Below are positions 23,561 through 25,000 of a stretch of DNA of 25,000 nt, one piece after another. Numbering within the stretch: position 1 is the first letter of the stretch; the number at the start of each line of letters is the position of its first letter. A program made the position numbers and the translations under genes. The notes beneath the pieces were generated by a model that was given only the letters and a program-made list of their open reading frames with translations, was not told where the DNA came from and searched no databases. The DNA comes from Mesostigma viride. Taxonomy: Eukaryota > Streptophyta > Mesostigmatophyceae > Mesostigmatales > Mesostigmataceae. The stretch covers positions 10,001 through 35,000 of the forward strand of contig RPFO01002300.1 in NCBI GenBank assembly GCA_009746045.1, written 5' to 3'.

Positions 23561-24270
23561 CCACTGCCGGCGTAGTTCCTTTGTGGGGGCGCCTCACGCT
23601 GCCCGCTGCCCCCGCTGCGCCCCTCCCCCCCGCTCCATTGTCCCCCACTGCCGGCGTAGTTCCCTTGCGGGGGCGCGTCGCACAGCCCGCTGCCCCCGCT
23701 GCGCCCCTCCCACCCGCTCCACTGTTCCCCACTGCCGGCGTAGTTCCCTTGCGGGGGCGCGTCGCACAGCCCGCTGCCCCCGCCACGCCCCTACCCACCG
23801 CTCCATGGTTCCCCACTGCCGGCGTACTTCCCTTGTGGAGGCGCGTCACGCTGCCCGCTGCCCCCGCTGCGCCCCTCCCCCTTGCTCCACTGCCCCCCAC
23901 TGCCGGCGTAGTTCCCTTGTGGGGGCGCGTCGCACAGCCCGCTGCCCCCGCTGCGCCCCTACCCACCGCTCCATCGTCCCCCACTGCCGGCGTAGTTCCC
24001 TTGTGGAGGCGCGTCGCGCTGCCCCGGCTGCCCCCGCTGCGCCCCTCACCCCCGCTCCATTGTCCCCCACTGCCAGCGTACTTCCCTTGCGGGGCCGCGT
24101 CGCGCTGCCCGCTGCCCCCGCCGCGCCCCTACCCACCGCTCCATGGTCCCCCACTGCCGGCGTACTTCCCTTGTGGAGGCGCGTCGCGCTGCCCGCTGCC
24201 CCCGCCGCGCCCCTCACCCCCGCTCCATTGTCCCCCACTGCCAGCGTACTTCCCTCGCGTGGGCGGCGGC
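23561..24270 (-). repeat. Nine 84-bp (28-codon) tandem repeats
   Basis: The marker CCACTGCCGGCGTA (or CCAGCGTA) recurs at 23561, 23645, 23729, 23813, 23897, 23981, 24067, 24151 and 24235. The period is 84 bases except one unit of 86 (23981-24066), where two extra bases near 24024 shift the frame. On the minus strand one frame gives a Gly-rich RGG-like repeat (GKYAGSGG, WSGG, GRGGGSGQRDAPPQ). Other frames are open too, simply because 84 is divisible by 3. Confidence 0.92.
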
Positions 24271-24569
24271 TGACGCGGGCTGTTTTTATCTCGCGTGTCA
24301 GCTTGTTCCTGGAAACTGAGTTGCTTTGTTGGAAAGGAGCTCTCCCGCTCCCACGGCTCGTTGGTGTCCATAGCCGGCACTGCTGAACTTGTCTTTGGGA
24401 TGGTAGGGGTGCGCTCTAGTGCATCCACCCTTGCCCTTATGACTGCCAAGTCAGCTTGGAGCTTTGTGATGGCCGGATCTGCAGAATCCTTGGCATGCCC
24501 CCGTGCCTTGGTAGGCGGCTCTCCAGCTGCGCGTTCCAGCGCTGCGAGTTGTGTCTCCACTTTGATCAC
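23561..24569 (-). CDS. Coiled-coil plus Gly-rich repeat protein (ORF1 of the Penelope-like element?)
   Basis: The N-terminal part from 24569 reads IKVETQLAALERAAGEP and LQADLAVIRARVDALERTP, heptad-like helices that should form a coiled coil. A linker (KQLSFQEQADTRDKN) follows, then 28-residue Gly/Ser/Arg-rich repeats starting at GKYAGSGG. The intact frame stops near 24129; by the 86-bp unit the frame must shift to stay in the repeat pattern. Heptads just upstream (ARVTLLEKKMAAAEGKVTKL, 24650-24720) may be an earlier exon. Coiled coil plus RGG-like tail is a common plan for RNA-binding ORF1 proteins of retroelements. It lies upstream of, and in line with, the RT ORF. Assignment to that element is inference. 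Confidence 0.5.
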
Positions 24570-24649
24570 CCTTGCTTCAAGTGTTAAAGGCGGGGCCCCA
24601 CCGCGCGCCGTCGTCTTCCAGCGGGCCTTGCTGCGGCGTCGATCCCCAC

Positions 24650-24847
24650 CTAATTCTCAAGCTTGGTGACCTTGCCTTCCGCCGCCGCCATTTTTTTCTC
24701 AAGCAATGTCACTCTTGCCTGTAGTGGCCGCAGCCAATTCCGCAACGAAGCAAGGCTTGAGAGGCAGTAAGCCAGTAGCTCAAGCGTATGAACATACATG
24801 TGGACGATTGCTAGACTACGGATACTGTACCGGCAGATAATTAACAA
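24650..24847 (-). CDS. Possible upstream exon with coiled-coil heptads
   Basis: Reads SLASLRNWLRPLQARVTLLE then KKMAAAEGKVTKLEN and stops. The second half has clear Leu/Val heptads in register with the next coding segment (ARVIKVETQLAALER), from which it is separated by about 70 bases containing a stop. It could be joined by a short intron or by a frame change. The first 20 residues are less convincing. Confidence 0.33.
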   Translation of the reverse strand: MLIICRYSIRSLAIVHMYVHTLELLAYCLSSLASLRNWLRPLQARVTLLEKKMAAAEGKVTKLEN

Positions 24848-25000
24848 TTACCGTATGTCTGTCCTGCTTGGCCGGCGCGCTCCCGAGTCTTTCCTCATGA
24901 GAAGGCGTGGGCTCCTCATGTGAATCCGACGCTTCGGCCCTTCTTTCTAGCTCCTTACAAGCCCCGGGGACGTGGACCCCCGACACTACATGGCTAATTT
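24848..25000. other. Window end, nothing recognised
   Basis: Short GC-rich stretch with no coding frame of note. A GACCCCCGACACTA-like word near 24977 has no partner in the window. Confidence 0.35.

Noticed and set aside
23515-24273. Long plus-strand Pro/Ala-rich open frame
   Set aside because: It is the antisense of the 84-bp repeats. Any array with a unit divisible by 3 tends to be open in several frames, and the Gly-rich minus frame is linked to a coiled-coil start.
24960-24990. GACCCCCGACACTA as the edge of a Gypsy-type LTR element
   Set aside because: No second LTR, primer-binding site or coding part is visible; the match is a short word only.

Overview
The window looks like nuclear DNA of a eukaryote, most likely a green alga. 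The clues are GC-rich coding stretches next to AT-rich spacers, possible spliceosomal introns, a Kangaroo/PAT-type tyrosine-recombinase retrotransposon with split direct repeats, LINEs with a restriction-like endonuclease, a Penelope-type reverse transcriptase and hAT-like MITEs. The genus cannot be fixed from sequence alone. I see no prokaryotic operon, rRNA, tRNA or CRISPR array. Almost all of it is a pile of nested mobile elements.

Left part, 1-5433: a nearly complete tyrosine-recombinase (DIRS order) element on the minus strand. It has one long frame with gag-like, reverse transcriptase, RNase H and tyrosine recombinase regions. Its repeats are arranged A1 - coding - B1 - A2 - B2. The two 433-bp A copies look identical, so the insertion is young. 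Next, 5434-7064 holds a minus-strand ORF1-like gene (Ser/Thr-rich, helical, then a DDDLT...RR..LWP motif). A second divergent copy of its C-terminal part is at 18689-18967. A 670-bp hAT MITE (7618-8287) has a 17-bp terminal inverted repeat and a perfect 8-bp target duplication. It lies just beyond what may be the last three exons of a host gene (8336-8843).

Middle, 8881-18240: two copies of one LINE family in opposite orientation. The first (about 14830 to 9523, minus) encodes PHD finger, unknown region, RING-H2 finger, C2H2-like fingers, reverse transcriptase, CCHC knuckle and restriction-like endonuclease. It is broken by several frameshifts, mostly in G/C runs. Its 3' 642 bp are tandemly duplicated, and three 170-bp tandem units lie directly upstream of its start. 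The second (15549-18240, plus) is 5'-truncated, interrupted by a 482-bp MITE and carries a nonsense codon. All copies share a 3' hairpin and an AT-rich tail.

Right part, 18241-25000: a stem-loop/TTAA tail module that recurs, a roughly 180-bp satellite with a nested 8-bp repeat, two 5'-truncated 3' ends of a different (probably APE-type) LINE, and a Penelope-like element on the minus strand. The last consists of a coiled-coil ORF with nine 84-bp (28-codon) Gly-rich repeats followed by a reverse transcriptase ORF.

The genes do not form a pathway. They are independent retroelement machineries (gag/ORF1 for packaging or nucleic-acid binding, reverse transcriptase for copying, and recombinase or endonuclease for integration), plus two non-autonomous DNA transposons and satellites. 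The best candidates for something new are the PHD+RING LINE with tandem units at its 5' end, the recurring 3' stem-loop tail, and the Penelope-type element with a repeat-bearing ORF1.
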